Shown one piece after another: positions 51,657 through 60,529 of a stretch of 64,000 bases of DNA. How positions within the stretch are numbered: position 1 is the first letter of the stretch; the number at the start of each line of letters is the position of its first letter. The translations under genes and the position numbers were made by a program. The notes below the pieces were generated by a model. The model was not told the DNA's origin and ran no database searches. It was given only the letters and a program-made list of their open reading frames with translations. The DNA comes from Saccharibacillus soli (GTDB lineage Bacteria > Bacillota > Bacilli > Paenibacillales > Paenibacillaceae): the NCBI GenBank assembly GCA_002189105.1, contig NIOB01000006.1, positions 558,001-622,000 of the forward strand, given 5' to 3'.

Positions 51657-52315
51657 GCGTGTGCCTTCCGAGTTTGCAGATAATTTTCCAGACCCGCACG
51701 ACGCAGCTTGCAGGCGGGACATTCACCGCATCCATCACCAATGACGCCGTTATAGCAGGTCAGCGTACGCTCACGGACAAAATCAAACGCTCCCAGCTCA
51801 TCGGAGAGTGCCCAAGTCTCTGCTTTATCGAGCCACATGAGCGGCGTGTGGATGACAAACGGATAATCCATCGCCAGATTCAAAGTCACATCCAGCGATT
51901 TGATAAAGGTATCGCGGCAGTCGGGATACCCGCTGAAATCGGTCTCGCATACGCCGGTAACGATATGCCGGGCGCCTGAAGTCTTGGCCAGAATCGCCGC
52001 AAAGCTGAGGAACAGCAGGTTACGTCCTTCGACGAAAGTGCTGGGCAGTTCGCCGTCTTCCTGGGTAATCTCGATGTCATTACGCGTGAGCGCATTGGGA
52101 GCCAGCTGATTGAGCAGGCTCATGTCGAGCACCGTATGCTTAACGTCGAGTTCCTCGGCAATGGATTGCGCGCATTCGATCTCCAGCTTGTGGCGCTGTC
52201 CGTAATCGAAGGTGACGGCCTGCACTTCGGCAAAGGTCTGTTTCGCCCAGAACAGGCAGGTGGTACTGTCTTGGCCGCCGCTGAATACAACGACCGCTTT
52301 TTCATTTTTGAGCAT
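51653..52315 (-). CDS. queC: 7-cyano-7-deazaguanine synthase QueC
   Basis: A 220-residue product from the ATG at 52313-52315, with AAAGAGG upstream; the open frame continues into the riboswitch leader but is not coding there. It has the PP-loop [15 protein letters not shown] near the N-terminus and a C-terminal zinc site [19 protein letters not shown]. It converts 7-carboxy-7-deazaguanine to preQ0 using ATP and ammonia. It is first in the operon. Its ribosome site lies in the 3' arm of the leader hairpin at 52322, so its translation as well as transcription may respond to preQ1. Confidence 0.96.
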   Translation of the reverse strand: MLKNEKAVVVFSGGQDSTTCLFWAKQTFAEVQAVTFDYGQRHKLEIECAQSIAEELDVKHTVLDMSLLNQLAPNALTRNDIEITQEDGELPSTFVEGRNLLFLSFAAILAKTSGARHIVTGVCETDFSGYPDCRDTFIKSLDVTLNLAMDYPFVIHTPLMWLDKAETWALSDELGAFDFVRERTLTCYNGVIGDGCGECPACKLRRAGLENYLQTRKAHA

Positions 52316-52317
52316 GC

Positions 52318-52360
52318 AAAAAACCTCTTTCTTCTTCATGATTAGGAAGGAAAGAGGTTC
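52318..52360 (-). terminator. Expression platform hairpin of the preQ1 riboswitch
   Basis: On the minus strand AACCTCTTTC pairs with GAAAGAGGTT (10-bp perfect stem, 52322-52331 with 52350-52359), followed by TTTT and then the queC start codon. The 3' arm contains the queC ribosome site. The 5' arm plus one base (GAACCTCT) is exactly complementary to AGAGGTTC in the aptamer, so it is the terminator half of a switch. Confidence 0.85.
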
Positions 52361-52470
52361 AGGAACTTGCCGTAAAAAAACATCTGCCCTGCTCCGCGAA
52401 CTTGCGCGAAACATGCCAAATACATGTCGATGAGCGTTCATCAACTGTTGAGTAAATGGAAAGGGCGTTG

Positions 52471-52507
52471 AATAGTTTTTTATAGAGGGAGTTCTCGAAC
52501 CTCTCCC
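52471..52507 (-). ncRNA. PreQ1-I riboswitch aptamer
   Basis: On the minus strand: AGAGGTTC, then GAGAACTCCCTCT, then ATAAAAAACTA. This matches the class I preQ1 aptamer of B. subtilis queC closely: the P1 stem GAGGT..CCCTC, a short loop with the binding C, and the A-rich tail that forms the H-type pseudoknot. It lies about 155 nt before queC and about 95 nt after the predicted promoter. Ligand binding should lower expression of the queuosine operon. Confidence 0.93.
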
Positions 52508-52974
52508 GCACCTTGTTCAGACAAGGGCGGAATGATGAAAGCCATATCGATGAGGCGGACACAGCTTGCGTGCTGACGGGTCCATACCGCCGCAGCGTGC
52601 TTTATTATAGCATGGACGAAGGGCGCCGGATACGGGGCTTTATCATTTTGCGGAATCCGAATATTCGTTCGTGAAATTCGGCTGTTCGCCTTGAGCGTCC
52701 AAGAGAGGGTATGGTATGATTGGAGAAATTGGTCTGCACCTATTCTTTGCCAAAAGGCTAAAGCTGAGGTCAGACGATTAAAAGGAGCGAGTTTCCGTTG
52801 TGAACCCTGAATTTTGAGGCTGTTTTTTATCATAAATAAAGGGAAGAAGCGGGGCTTTTTCGCGCTTTCCATGCGCCTTGCGAAGACCGTATGTTTCCAT
52901 ATGGGAATAGGCAGATCAAGCAGGTACAGAAGACCACCACAGATTATCTACGCACAGAAAGGACAACACGAATT
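52508..52974. other. Divergent intergenic region, no extra gene seen
   Basis: It separates the que leader from the membrane hydrolase gene and holds the que promoter. A frame open on the minus strand here overlaps the riboswitch and is not supported as coding. Confidence 0.5.
52604..52612 (-). promoter_or_regulatory. Extended -10 promoter of the que operon
   Basis: Minus strand TGCTATAAT (TGn extended -10), with no strong -35. The predicted transcript starts near 52597 and carries the riboswitch. Confidence 0.6.
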
Positions 52975-53721
52975 ATGATGGGAAAAGCTCATTTGATTAT
53001 CGGAACCGGGGTGTCGCTGTCGCTGCTTGCCTTGACAGGGGCACCGGTTACGGTCGGAGCGGTTGGCATTGCGGCGATCAGCTCGCTGCTGCCGGACATC
53101 GACCATCCGAATTCGATACTCGTGACTCGGGCCTTACCCGATCGGCTGCTGCGCATTTTGCAGTCAGCCATGCTGCTCATCGCCGCAGCGTTACTCTTTT
53201 ATGCCCCGGTTGCGCAGCCCTGGAATAGCGTCCTGGCCGCTATTGCCGTTGTCGCCATGTTCTTACCGGAACAGGCGCTTCGCAAAGGCGCCTTCGTCCT
53301 GATCGGACTGGCTGTGATCGTATTGGGAGAACCTTACGCCCCCTGGAATCGAATGGGCGGCATTTTACTGATTGTCTTTTCGTTGGCTCCGCACCGAGGC
53401 ATTACCCATACGATTTATGCGCTGGCGGCTTGGACGCTGCTGCTGTATGGGTTGACTTCAACGCATGGAGCTTCGATCTGGCTGGCCGGTGGGTTGGGCT
53501 ACGCGGTACATCTGATCTGCGACTCTCTCACCAAGAACGGGATTCGTCCACTGCCACCTCTCAAGTGGAAGCTGCGCTTTGGTCTGATGACTACAGGCAA
53601 AAAGTCAGGTCAGCGTATTGAACGAATCGGTATTTGGATCACGATCATTTTATTTGCCGGCGTCTTCGGTATTCGCTTGCTCGAATGGGGAGCGCGTCTG
53701 TACTTGAAATGGACTTCTTGA
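52975..53721 (+). CDS. YdjM-type membrane metal-dependent hydrolase
   Basis: A 248-residue product from the ATG at 52975 with AGAAAGGA about 11 nt upstream (a second ATG follows at once). N-terminal GKAHLIIGTGVSLSLLAL, then SSLLPDIDHPNSIL and HRGITHTIYALAAW supply His/Asp metal ligands of the LexA-binding/YdjM (DUF457) family. Five or so hydrophobic segments follow, and the C-terminus ends with GVFGIRLLEWGARLYL. The family is membrane-bound with unclear substrate; the bacterial YdjM name comes from SOS control in E. coli, which is not shown here. It is transcribed away from the que operon. Confidence 0.85.
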   Translation: MMGKAHLIIGTGVSLSLLALTGAPVTVGAVGIAAISSLLPDIDHPNSILVTRALPDRLLRILQSAMLLIAAALLFYAPVAQPWNSVLAAIAVVAMFLPEQALRKGAFVLIGLAVIVLGEPYAPWNRMGGILLIVFSLAPHRGITHTIYALAAWTLLLYGLTSTHGASIWLAGGLGYAVHLICDSLTKNGIRPLPPLKWKLRFGLMTTGKKSGQRIERIGIWITIILFAGVFGIRLLEWGARLYLKWTS

Positions 53722-53849
53722 GTCACTGGAGTCAGTCATTTGGAATCACCAGTGCCAACCCCTTATTAGGGGAAACGTCTTGAGTATGGCAACCTTTTCA
53801 GGCTCTTTGACAAATCAATATTGGATTCTTCGACAGGAGAGACTTTGCG

Positions 53850-55130
53850 ATGAAAAGACAATCGTTCTATTGGTTATGGACGTCCCAAACGATGTCCAAC
53901 GCAGCTGATATTTTGTATGTTACAGCGCTGACTGTGCTTGTGCTTCAGGGTACCGAATCGATCGTCTCTACGATTCTGGTGCCCTTTTTTCGCATATTTT
54001 CGCAGATCATCAGCGGTTTTCTGGCTCCGCTCATGCTGCGGAAATTTCGTCTGCCGCGCCTCATGCTGCTCTCGCAGGGCGGGCAGTTTATGTTTTTTGC
54101 CGGATTGGCGTTATATCTGCGATCAGCTGGCGATTCTTACTCGCTGATTATCGTGTTTGTACTGATCTTTGGCATGTCCTTTCTGGATGGCTGGACAACG
54201 CCCGTGCGAAACGCATTGGTTCCCCGTCTCGTAGAAAGAGACTGGCTGATGCGGGCCAACGGCTTGATCTCGGTTAGCGATCAGACGGTACAGTTTGCCG
54301 GATGGGGAGTCAGTGGGGTGCTGGTTGCCTTTGCTGGAGCGCCTCTTACCCTGCTGATCGCAGGGATTCTGTATGCGATTGCGCTGCTGTTCACTTCATG
54401 GATTCGTGAGCCATCTGCTGCAAGTTCGGTGTCTGTTGGAGAAGAAGGGCTGAACGCCGCTGATCCGTTAGCAGAAGAAGCTGCGAGGGGTTCAGTGAGT
54501 CGGGGCGAGGCCCTGTTGGAGGGCTGGAAGCTGATCTGGCACAGCCGCAGGCTGCGTGCGCTTACATTAATCGATTCAATCGACATGCTTGGTGGGTCAG
54601 TATGGGTAGGCGCGTTCACTTTGCTGTTCGTTCAACAGGCGCTGGGGCAGGGTGAAGAATGGTGGGGATTCATCAATGCCTTCTATTGTGCGGGAGCAGT
54701 GTTGGGTGGCCTGTTTGTGGTAGCGCTGGTCAAACGCTTTCAGCGTCAGCTGTTTCGCTCCATGTTGGTGGGCATCTTGGGTTATTCGCTGCTGACTTTG
54801 ATGTATGCGTATACCACCTGGCCTACGGCTGCTCTTGTTCTGGTGCTGATTATGGGACCGTTCGCTGAATTGTCCATGGTGGCAAGACGCACGTTAATTC
54901 AGCAGAGTGCAAGTGAGCAGGATCTGCCCAAAGTGCTATCTGCGCAGGCCACCGTATTGAACCTGGTCTTCTGCGCTTCGCTGTTGGGTATGGCGAAGCT
55001 GGCAGAGGAGATCGGCATTGTCAATCTATACGTTTATGCCGGCTGCCTATCACTGGTCGCGTTTGCAATCGGTGTAGGCGTGCGCAACCAGTTTGCCTCG
55101 CAGAGAACGAGCGAAGAGGCAGCAAAGTAA
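53850..55130 (+). CDS. MFS transporter
   Basis: A 426-residue major facilitator with about 12 spans, ACAGGAGAG before the ATG. The start FYWLWTSQTMSNAADILYVT, GTESIVSTILVPFFRIFSQI and DGWTTPVRNALVPRLVERD match the group with Enterobactin exporter-like/macrolide-efflux members. A hydrophilic, Ser/Glu-rich loop separates the halves (after span 6). Probable small-molecule efflux; the substrate is unknown. It lies upstream of the ter cluster but has no visible link with it. Confidence 0.85.
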   Translation: MKRQSFYWLWTSQTMSNAADILYVTALTVLVLQGTESIVSTILVPFFRIFSQIISGFLAPLMLRKFRLPRLMLLSQGGQFMFFAGLALYLRSAGDSYSLIIVFVLIFGMSFLDGWTTPVRNALVPRLVERDWLMRANGLISVSDQTVQFAGWGVSGVLVAFAGAPLTLLIAGILYAIALLFTSWIREPSAASSVSVGEEGLNAADPLAEEAARGSVSRGEALLEGWKLIWHSRRLRALTLIDSIDMLGGSVWVGAFTLLFVQQALGQGEEWWGFINAFYCAGAVLGGLFVVALVKRFQRQLFRSMLVGILGYSLLTLMYAYTTWPTAALVLVLIMGPFAELSMVARRTLIQQSASEQDLPKVLSAQATVLNLVFCASLLGMAKLAEEIGIVNLYVYAGCLSLVAFAIGVGVRNQFASQRTSEEAAK

Positions 55131-55222
55131 ACCGTAACCGATTCCTTTTGAAAAAAGCCCCGTCGTGGTAAAGTGAGGGTGAAGGCAGTCTGCTGGCTAG
55201 GCAGGCGGAAGGAGGATGTACG

Positions 55223-55981
55223 ATGAGTATCGATTTGCAGAAGAGAGCCGAAGAGAATCTGATTAATCTCTCCAAGAAGGCGACCATCTCACTGAGCAAA
55301 AAAGGTCTGGGCAGCCAGAGAGCACGGGTCGCGTTGGCACTCGACATCTCGGGTTCCATGACCGGTCTGTTCTCAAGCGGAATGGTGCAAGCCGTGTGTG
55401 AGCGCACGCTGGGACTTGGCATGAACTTCGATGATAATGGAGCGGCTGATGTCTTCTTGTTTGGAGTACAGGATTACTCGATCGGCGAGATTGGCAAAGA
55501 GAATTTCTACGAGTTCGTCAACCGGGAGATCCGCCCCAAGTACAAGCTGGAAAACGGAACGAATTACGCGGGTGTGATGCAGCGAATTGCCGATCATTAT
55601 TATCCCGGTGCACTCAGCGTACGCAAAGGATTGTTCGGTCTGGGCCGCGGCAAGGTCAGCGTCCATACGCCGCCACCCGAGGAGCAGCCGGTATACGTGA
55701 TTTTCGTGACGGACGGCAACTGCTTTGATGCGGATCGTGCCGCAGAATTGATTCGTCAAACTTCGCACCTGGGCATCTTCTGGCAGTTTGTTGGCGTAGG
55801 ACGTGAGAGCTTCCAGTTCCTCAAGCAGCTGGACGATCTGGATGGACGGCTGATTGATAACGCGAACTTTTTCCAGGTGAATGATCTCAAGAAGATCTCC
55901 GACGAAGAACTGTATGATCGACTGCTCGGTGAGTTTCCCGACTGGCTCAAATTGGCGAAGGAGAAATCGCTGATTAAATAA
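55223..55981 (+). CDS. TerF-like vWA domain protein
   Basis: A 252-residue product, GGAAGGAGG before the ATG. Residues 1-30 resemble the TerF N-terminal helix (LQKRAEENLINLSKKATISL). The von Willebrand A domain follows, with an intact MIDAS: DISGSM, then GTNYAGVM and a late VTDGNCFD. TerF/vWA proteins in Ter stress systems are proposed to assemble with TerD-type metal-binding proteins. It heads the ter gene cluster that runs to the end of the window and is 94 bp from terB. Confidence 0.88.
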   Translation: MSIDLQKRAEENLINLSKKATISLSKKGLGSQRARVALALDISGSMTGLFSSGMVQAVCERTLGLGMNFDDNGAADVFLFGVQDYSIGEIGKENFYEFVNREIRPKYKLENGTNYAGVMQRIADHYYPGALSVRKGLFGLGRGKVSVHTPPPEEQPVYVIFVTDGNCFDADRAAELIRQTSHLGIFWQFVGVGRESFQFLKQLDDLDGRLIDNANFFQVNDLKKISDEELYDRLLGEFPDWLKLAKEKSLIK

Positions 55982-56075
55982 GGTATACTGGGAGCACAAA
56001 CCACTGCTAGACACACCACGAACTTCATCATGGGCAAGCTTCATCAATCTGACTGATAAATGGAGGCGTATCGAA

Positions 56076-56522
56076 ATGAGTTCGTTTCAAAGCTGGCTGA
56101 ACAAGACAAAGAATAACTTGCAGACTCAGGTTGGTCGTTTTAAAAACAAGGATTTCCTGGATGCGATCGTCGCAGGCTGCGCAGTTGTGGCTGTGGCTGA
56201 CGGAACCATCGACTCGGAAGAGAAGCAAAAGATGGGCGGCTTTATCGGACGAAGCGAGCAGTTGAAAGCTTTCAACGTCAGCGAAGCAATCGAGCGCTTT
56301 AACCACTTTGCCGGGAACATGGAATTCGACGTTATGATCGGCAAGCAGGAAGCCCTTCGTACAATCGCCAAGTTCAAGAGCAAGCCGGAAGCGGCCCGCG
56401 TCATCGTAGGCGTATGCTGCGCGATCGGTGCGGCGGATGGCGACTTCGACGATCAAGAGAAAGCAGCTGTGCGCGACATCTGTAACGTGCTCGGCCTCAA
56501 TGCGAGTGAATTTGGTCTGTAA
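56076..56522 (+). CDS. terB: TerB family tellurite-resistance protein
   Basis: A 148-residue helical protein. AVVAVADGTIDSEEKQKM and CCAIGAADGDFDDQEKAAV are the two acidic metal-binding repeats of TerB, with LNASEFG at the end. It is cytosolic and is thought to act with TerC at the membrane in metal/stress response. The terminator at 56551 separates it and the vWA gene from the terD genes, so the cluster is made of at least two transcripts. Confidence 0.93.
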   Translation: MSSFQSWLNKTKNNLQTQVGRFKNKDFLDAIVAGCAVVAVADGTIDSEEKQKMGGFIGRSEQLKAFNVSEAIERFNHFAGNMEFDVMIGKQEALRTIAKFKSKPEAARVIVGVCCAIGAADGDFDDQEKAAVRDICNVLGLNASEFGL

Positions 56523-56550
56523 TCGTCAAGAACCTTGATCGTGGAGGAAG

Positions 56551-56595
56551 AACCTCCGGCTTACCCGTTTTGCGGTGTTTGCCGGAGGTTTTTTA
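56551..56595 (+). terminator. Rho-independent terminator after terB
   Basis: AACCTCCGGC pairs with GCCGGAGGTT (10 bp) across a 20-nt interior, followed by TTTTAATT. Confidence 0.88.
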
Positions 56596-56698
56596 ATTCA
56601 TCACAAAAACATTGAAACTTCTCGGCGACCTTGCCCGTATACCTAAGCATGCGGTCAGGCAGAACAGACAAGGCGATTCCATGTTGTCTTGGGCAAAG

Positions 56699-56728
56699 TT
56701 GTTTTGTGGGGGTCCGCGAAGGTATAAT
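56699..56728 (+). promoter_or_regulatory. Promoter before the terD genes
   Basis: TTGTTT, 18 nt, TATAAT, about 50 nt before the first terD start. It is a sigma-A-type match; additional stress sigma control, as known for the Bacillus yceC operon, was not seen. Confidence 0.6.
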
Positions 56729-56777
56729 TCAAATAGGCTGAACCATACCATTCCAATTGGGAGGGCAATAGACAGCA

Positions 56778-57377
56778 ATGACAATTTCTCTGGTAAAAGG
56801 TCAGAAAGTCGATCTGACGAAAGGGAATGCCGGCCTGTCCAAGATTACGGTCGGACTGGGCTGGGACCCAGCTGAATCCGAAAGCCGCGGCTTGTTTGGC
56901 ATGAAGAAGAAGGCGGCCAACATCGACTGTGATGCGTCGGTGCTGCTGCTCAGTGAACAGGGTAAACTGACGAATGGCAAGAACGTGGTCTGCTTCCACA
57001 ACCTGCAAAGTCCGAACGGCTCCGTTGTACATGGTGGAGACAATCTGACAGGCGCGGGAGACGGAGACGATGAACAGATCCATATCGATCTGTCCGCAGT
57101 TCCTGCTGATGTTCACCGCCTGCTCGCCGTCGTGAATATCTACGACTGTGAAGCACGCAAACAGCATTTTGGCATGATTCGCTCCGCATTCATTCGTGTA
57201 TTTGAATCGGGGAATGGCCGTGAGCTGGTCCGTTTCAATCTGACGGACGATTACTCCGGCATGACGGCGTTGTTGGTCGGTGAGATCTACCGCCACGGCG
57301 GCGAATGGAAATTCAGCGCCATCGGCGAAGGCGCGCAAGCTCCGCATATCGATCTGCTTGCTCGTCGTTACAGCTAA
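56778..57377 (+). CDS. TerD family protein, TerZ-like (first copy)
   Basis: A 199-residue TerD domain: [19 protein letters not shown], then a divergent loop [18 protein letters not shown], then [36 protein letters not shown] and the C-terminal [18 protein letters not shown]. The Asp-rich GDGDDEQ loop binds Ca2+ in the family. It differs from the next two copies in the extra loop and in AGDG where they have GEGEGDD. It is the first gene after the terminator at 56551. Confidence 0.92.
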   Translation: MTISLVKGQKVDLTKGNAGLSKITVGLGWDPAESESRGLFGMKKKAANIDCDASVLLLSEQGKLTNGKNVVCFHNLQSPNGSVVHGGDNLTGAGDGDDEQIHIDLSAVPADVHRLLAVVNIYDCEARKQHFGMIRSAFIRVFESGNGRELVRFNLTDDYSGMTALLVGEIYRHGGEWKFSAIGEGAQAPHIDLLARRYS

Positions 57378-57429
57378 TCCATATATTCAAATTCCAAACC
57401 AAACTCAAACAGAAAGAAGGAATTTAATC

Positions 57430-58011
57430 ATGGCAATCAGCTTACAAAAAGGTCAAAAGGTCGATCTGACAAAAACAAACCCAGGTCTGAAAAAAGTATT
57501 GGTAGGTCTCGGCTGGGATACAAACAAATATGATGGCGGAAAAGACTTCGACTTGGACGCTTCGGCCTTCCTGCTCGGCGCCAACGGCAAAGTTACTTCC
57601 GACACAGACTTCATTTTCTATAACAATCCGAAAAGTGCTGACGGTTCGGTTGTACATACGGGTGACAACCGGACAGGCGAGGGCGAAGGCGATGACGAGC
57701 AGCTGACAGTCGAACTGGCTTCCGTGCCAGCCGGCGTTGAAAAAGTGGCTTTCTGCATCACCATCCACGATGGTGCCGCACGTGCACAGAACTTCGGTCA
57801 AGTGTCCAACGCCTTCGTTCGCATCGTCAACGAAGAAACCAACGAAGAACTGATCCGCTACGATCTGGGCGAAGACTTCTCGGTTGAGACGGCGATTGTC
57901 GTTGCTGAACTGTACCGCAATAACGGCGAATGGAAGTTCAGCGCCGTAGGCAGCGGTTACCAAAATGGCCTGGAAGGCCTTGTGCGCGACTTCGGACTGG
58001 CTGTATCTTAA
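57430..58011 (+). CDS. terD: TerD family protein (second copy)
   Basis: A 193-residue protein from ATG with AGAAGGAAT upstream. It has the full TerD sequence: [72 protein letters not shown] and [19 protein letters not shown]. It binds calcium through the acidic clusters. It is very close to the third copy, a recent duplication. A GC-rich stem-loop follows at 58051. Confidence 0.95.
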   Translation: MAISLQKGQKVDLTKTNPGLKKVLVGLGWDTNKYDGGKDFDLDASAFLLGANGKVTSDTDFIFYNNPKSADGSVVHTGDNRTGEGEGDDEQLTVELASVPAGVEKVAFCITIHDGAARAQNFGQVSNAFVRIVNEETNEELIRYDLGEDFSVETAIVVAELYRNNGEWKFSAVGSGYQNGLEGLVRDFGLAVS

Positions 58012-58050
58012 TCGCAATTCCATAGCTGTCCGAACCCACAGTTTCAACTC

Positions 58051-58081
58051 CGAAGGCCGTCTTCCACATAGACGGCCTTCG
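58051..58081 (+). terminator. GC-rich stem-loop between terD copies
   Basis: CGAAGGCCGTCT pairs with AGACGGCCTTCG around TCCACAT, a 12-bp stem. Only GTTATA follows, so the U-run is poor; it may be a weak terminator, an attenuator or an mRNA end-stabiliser. Confidence 0.6.
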
Positions 58082-58172
58082 TTATACTCATTTATCTGTA
58101 TTCGTTTGTGCAGACAGGTATGCTGCATATGTCTTTACCAATGAAATCTTCAATTCCAAGGAGGAACTTCTC

Positions 58173-58754
58173 ATGACTATCAGTCTTTCCAAAGGACAAC
58201 GTATCGATCTGACCAAAACGAACCCAGGACTCAAAAAAGTTCTGATCGGCCTCGGCTGGGATACGAACAAATATAGCAGCGGCGCTGATTATGATCTGGA
58301 TGCTTCCGTGTTCCTGCTTCATGAAGATGGACGCGCCAAAGGTATTGAAGACTTCGTCTTCTACAACAATCCCAAGACGCCGAACGGCGCTATTGTACAC
58401 ACAGGCGATAACCGCACGGGCGAGGGAGAAGGAGACGATGAGCAGATCCTGGTTGATTTCTCGCTCGTTCCGCCTAACATCACGCGTCTGGGTATCACCG
58501 TAACGATCCACGATGCGGAAGCACGTGCACAGAACTTCGGTCAAGTGTCCAACGCCTTCGTGCGTGTTGTGGATGAGCAGGACAACCGTGAAGTGCTGCG
58601 TTACGATCTGGGCGAAGAGTTTTCCGTGGAAACAGCCGTTGTCATCTGCGAATTGTACCGTCACGGCGAAGATTGGAAGTTCCAGGCAATTGGCTCCGGA
58701 TTCTCCGGTGGGCTGGCTGCGCTGTGCAAAAACTATGGACTGGACGCGCAATAA
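58173..58754 (+). CDS. terD: TerD family protein (third copy)
   Basis: A 193-residue protein, CCAAGGAGG before the ATG. It has the same length and motif order as the second copy ([72 protein letters not shown]). Two or more Ca2+-binding loops are intact. It is followed after 53 bp by the TerA-like gene. Confidence 0.95.
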   Translation: MTISLSKGQRIDLTKTNPGLKKVLIGLGWDTNKYSSGADYDLDASVFLLHEDGRAKGIEDFVFYNNPKTPNGAIVHTGDNRTGEGEGDDEQILVDFSLVPPNITRLGITVTIHDAEARAQNFGQVSNAFVRVVDEQDNREVLRYDLGEEFSVETAVVICELYRHGEDWKFQAIGSGFSGGLAALCKNYGLDAQ

Positions 58755-58807
58755 TCGTTCATACGCCTGAATCCAATCCGTACCCTTAACGAAAGGCGGA
58801 AATCGCT

Positions 58808-60304
58808 GTGACCACTACGATTATCAGGGGGCAAAAAGCCGACCTGACCAAAACCAACCCCGGTCTCGACCGGATCGTCGTGGGGATGGGCTGGCAGACT
58901 TCGTCAGGAGTTGATCTTGACTTCTCGGCGTTTCTGCTCGGAGCCGATTCCAAGGCGAAAGCCGATGAAGATCTAATCTTCTACGGCAACCCTGCGGGAG
59001 CAGGTGGAGCGCTTCAACTGCAAACAGGCAGCCGCAGCGCTTATGCAGGCGTTACGGACAGCGAACAGGTCTCGCTGTCGCTGCGCAGCCTTCCAGCGGC
59101 GTACGAACGGATTGCCTTTACGCTCACGCTGTATGAAGGAGAGAAGCGCAGACAGAACTTCGCCAGCGTCAACGGCGTCTATCTGCGCATCATCGACGAA
59201 CGCAGCGGTTCGGAGCTGGTTCGTTTTACGCTCGACAAGACCTCGGGAGTCGAGACGGCGATCGTTGTAGGCGAATTGTATCGCTACAACGGCGAATGGA
59301 AGTTCAGCGCCGTAGGCAGCGGCTATACAGGCGGCCTCGAAGCACTCTGCCGCAGCTTCGGCATCGAAGTGCAGGCAGAGCCGGAAGCCGCTCCTCCCGC
59401 GCCGCCAGCTCCTGCGGCGAAGCCCGCGCCAGCGGCGCAGCCGTCTCCAACCCCGCCTGCGCCGCAGCGGTTCAATCCGACACCTGCGCCGCAGCCTTCC
59501 GGCGGCGCCAATCCATCGCCGCTGAACCTGGGCCGCCCTTCGCAGCAGGGCGGCAGCCCGCCCGCGCCTTCAAACGGCGCAGGCAGCGGTGGGGCTTCGC
59601 CCCGTGTGCTGCCGCCTGCTCCGGGCGGCACTCCGGCTTCGTCGCCTCAGGGCGGATCGCCCTCATCTCCGTCGCCCGCTCCGACTCCGCAGCCCGCTGC
59701 GCCGGGTCTACAGAAGATCGAGCTGACCAAGCGCGGAGACAAGATCAGCCTGGAGAAGAAGGCGGGTACCGATTCCATTGGCGAGATTCTGATTAATCTC
59801 AATTGGAATCAGCGGCAGAGTACGGGTTTCTTCGGCAAGACTTCCGGCGTTGACCTTGACCTCGGTTGTTTGTTCGAGCTTAAAGACGGGTATAAAGGTA
59901 CCGTGCAAGCATTGGGCCGTGCCTTTGGCTCTCTGAACGACGAGCCGTACGTCATGCTGGATGGCGACGACCGAACCGGCACAAAGGCCGGCGGCGAGAA
60001 TATGCGCATCAATGGTGCGCATCTGCGCGACATCAAGCGGATTGTGGTCTACGCCTTTATCTATGAAGGCGCCGCGAACTGGGCGCAGGCTGACGGCGTG
60101 GTGACGATCAAGGGCGGAGGCCCGGACATCGTTGTTCGGATGGACGAACACGGCAGCCGCAAGGGGATGTGCGCCATCGCCATGATTACCAATGTCGGCG
60201 ATCAGACGTTCAGCATTGAACGTCTTGTTGAATATTTCTCCGGCCATCGGGAGCTGGATCAGGCGTATAACTGGGGACTTCGCTGGACGACCGGCAGCAA
60301 ATAA
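58808..60304 (+). CDS. TerD-linker-TerA-like fusion protein
   Basis: A 498-residue protein with a GTG start (AAAGGCGG upstream). Residues 1-190 are a TerD domain ([49 protein letters not shown]); its central loop is QTGSRSAYAGVTDSEQ rather than the usual [14 protein letters not shown], so calcium binding may be lost. About 110 residues rich in Pro, Ala, Ser and Gly follow (190-300). The C-terminal 190 residues are TerA-like (VDLDLGCLFELKDG, MLDGDDRTGTKAGGENMRIN, ITNVGDQTFSIERLVEYF). TerA domains with N-terminal TerD are known in Ter systems. It is cytosolic, perhaps bridging TerD assemblies. Confidence 0.9.
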   Translation: MTTTIIRGQKADLTKTNPGLDRIVVGMGWQTSSGVDLDFSAFLLGADSKAKADEDLIFYGNPAGAGGALQLQTGSRSAYAGVTDSEQVSLSLRSLPAAYERIAFTLTLYEGEKRRQNFASVNGVYLRIIDERSGSELVRFTLDKTSGVETAIVVGELYRYNGEWKFSAVGSGYTGGLEALCRSFGIEVQAEPEAAPPAPPAPAAKPAPAAQPSPTPPAPQRFNPTPAPQPSGGANPSPLNLGRPSQQGGSPPAPSNGAGSGGASPRVLPPAPGGTPASSPQGGSPSSPSPAPTPQPAAPGLQKIELTKRGDKISLEKKAGTDSIGEILINLNWNQRQSTGFFGKTSGVDLDLGCLFELKDGYKGTVQALGRAFGSLNDEPYVMLDGDDRTGTKAGGENMRINGAHLRDIKRIVVYAFIYEGAANWAQADGVVTIKGGGPDIVVRMDEHGSRKGMCAIAMITNVGDQTFSIERLVEYFSGHRELDQAYNWGLRWTTGSK

Positions 60305-60529
60305 GCAGCCGATTGGTCATGCGAGGACGATCAGAGGTCCGTTATAGACAGCAATTCCGGCTTGGAACGAGCATCGCGGCTTGACGTTCATAGACTTTTT
60401 CATCCAATGTGCAGCATAACTATCAGAACAGTTTGACGGTTCGTTCCGTCCTGTATCGGTCTCTGCCCGCATCATGCCCGCAGTCTCCTAGCAGGCCGCC
60501 TCTGAACCGCCTTGAAGGAGAGAGACATC

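Noticed and set aside
52316-52444. Upstream extension of the queC frame (43 codons)
   Set aside because: It runs through the riboswitch expression platform and has no ribosome site; QueC homologues begin at the internal ATG at 52315.
60305-60529. Manganese (yybP-ykoY) riboswitch before terC
   Set aside because: None of the conserved loop sequences of that class is visible.
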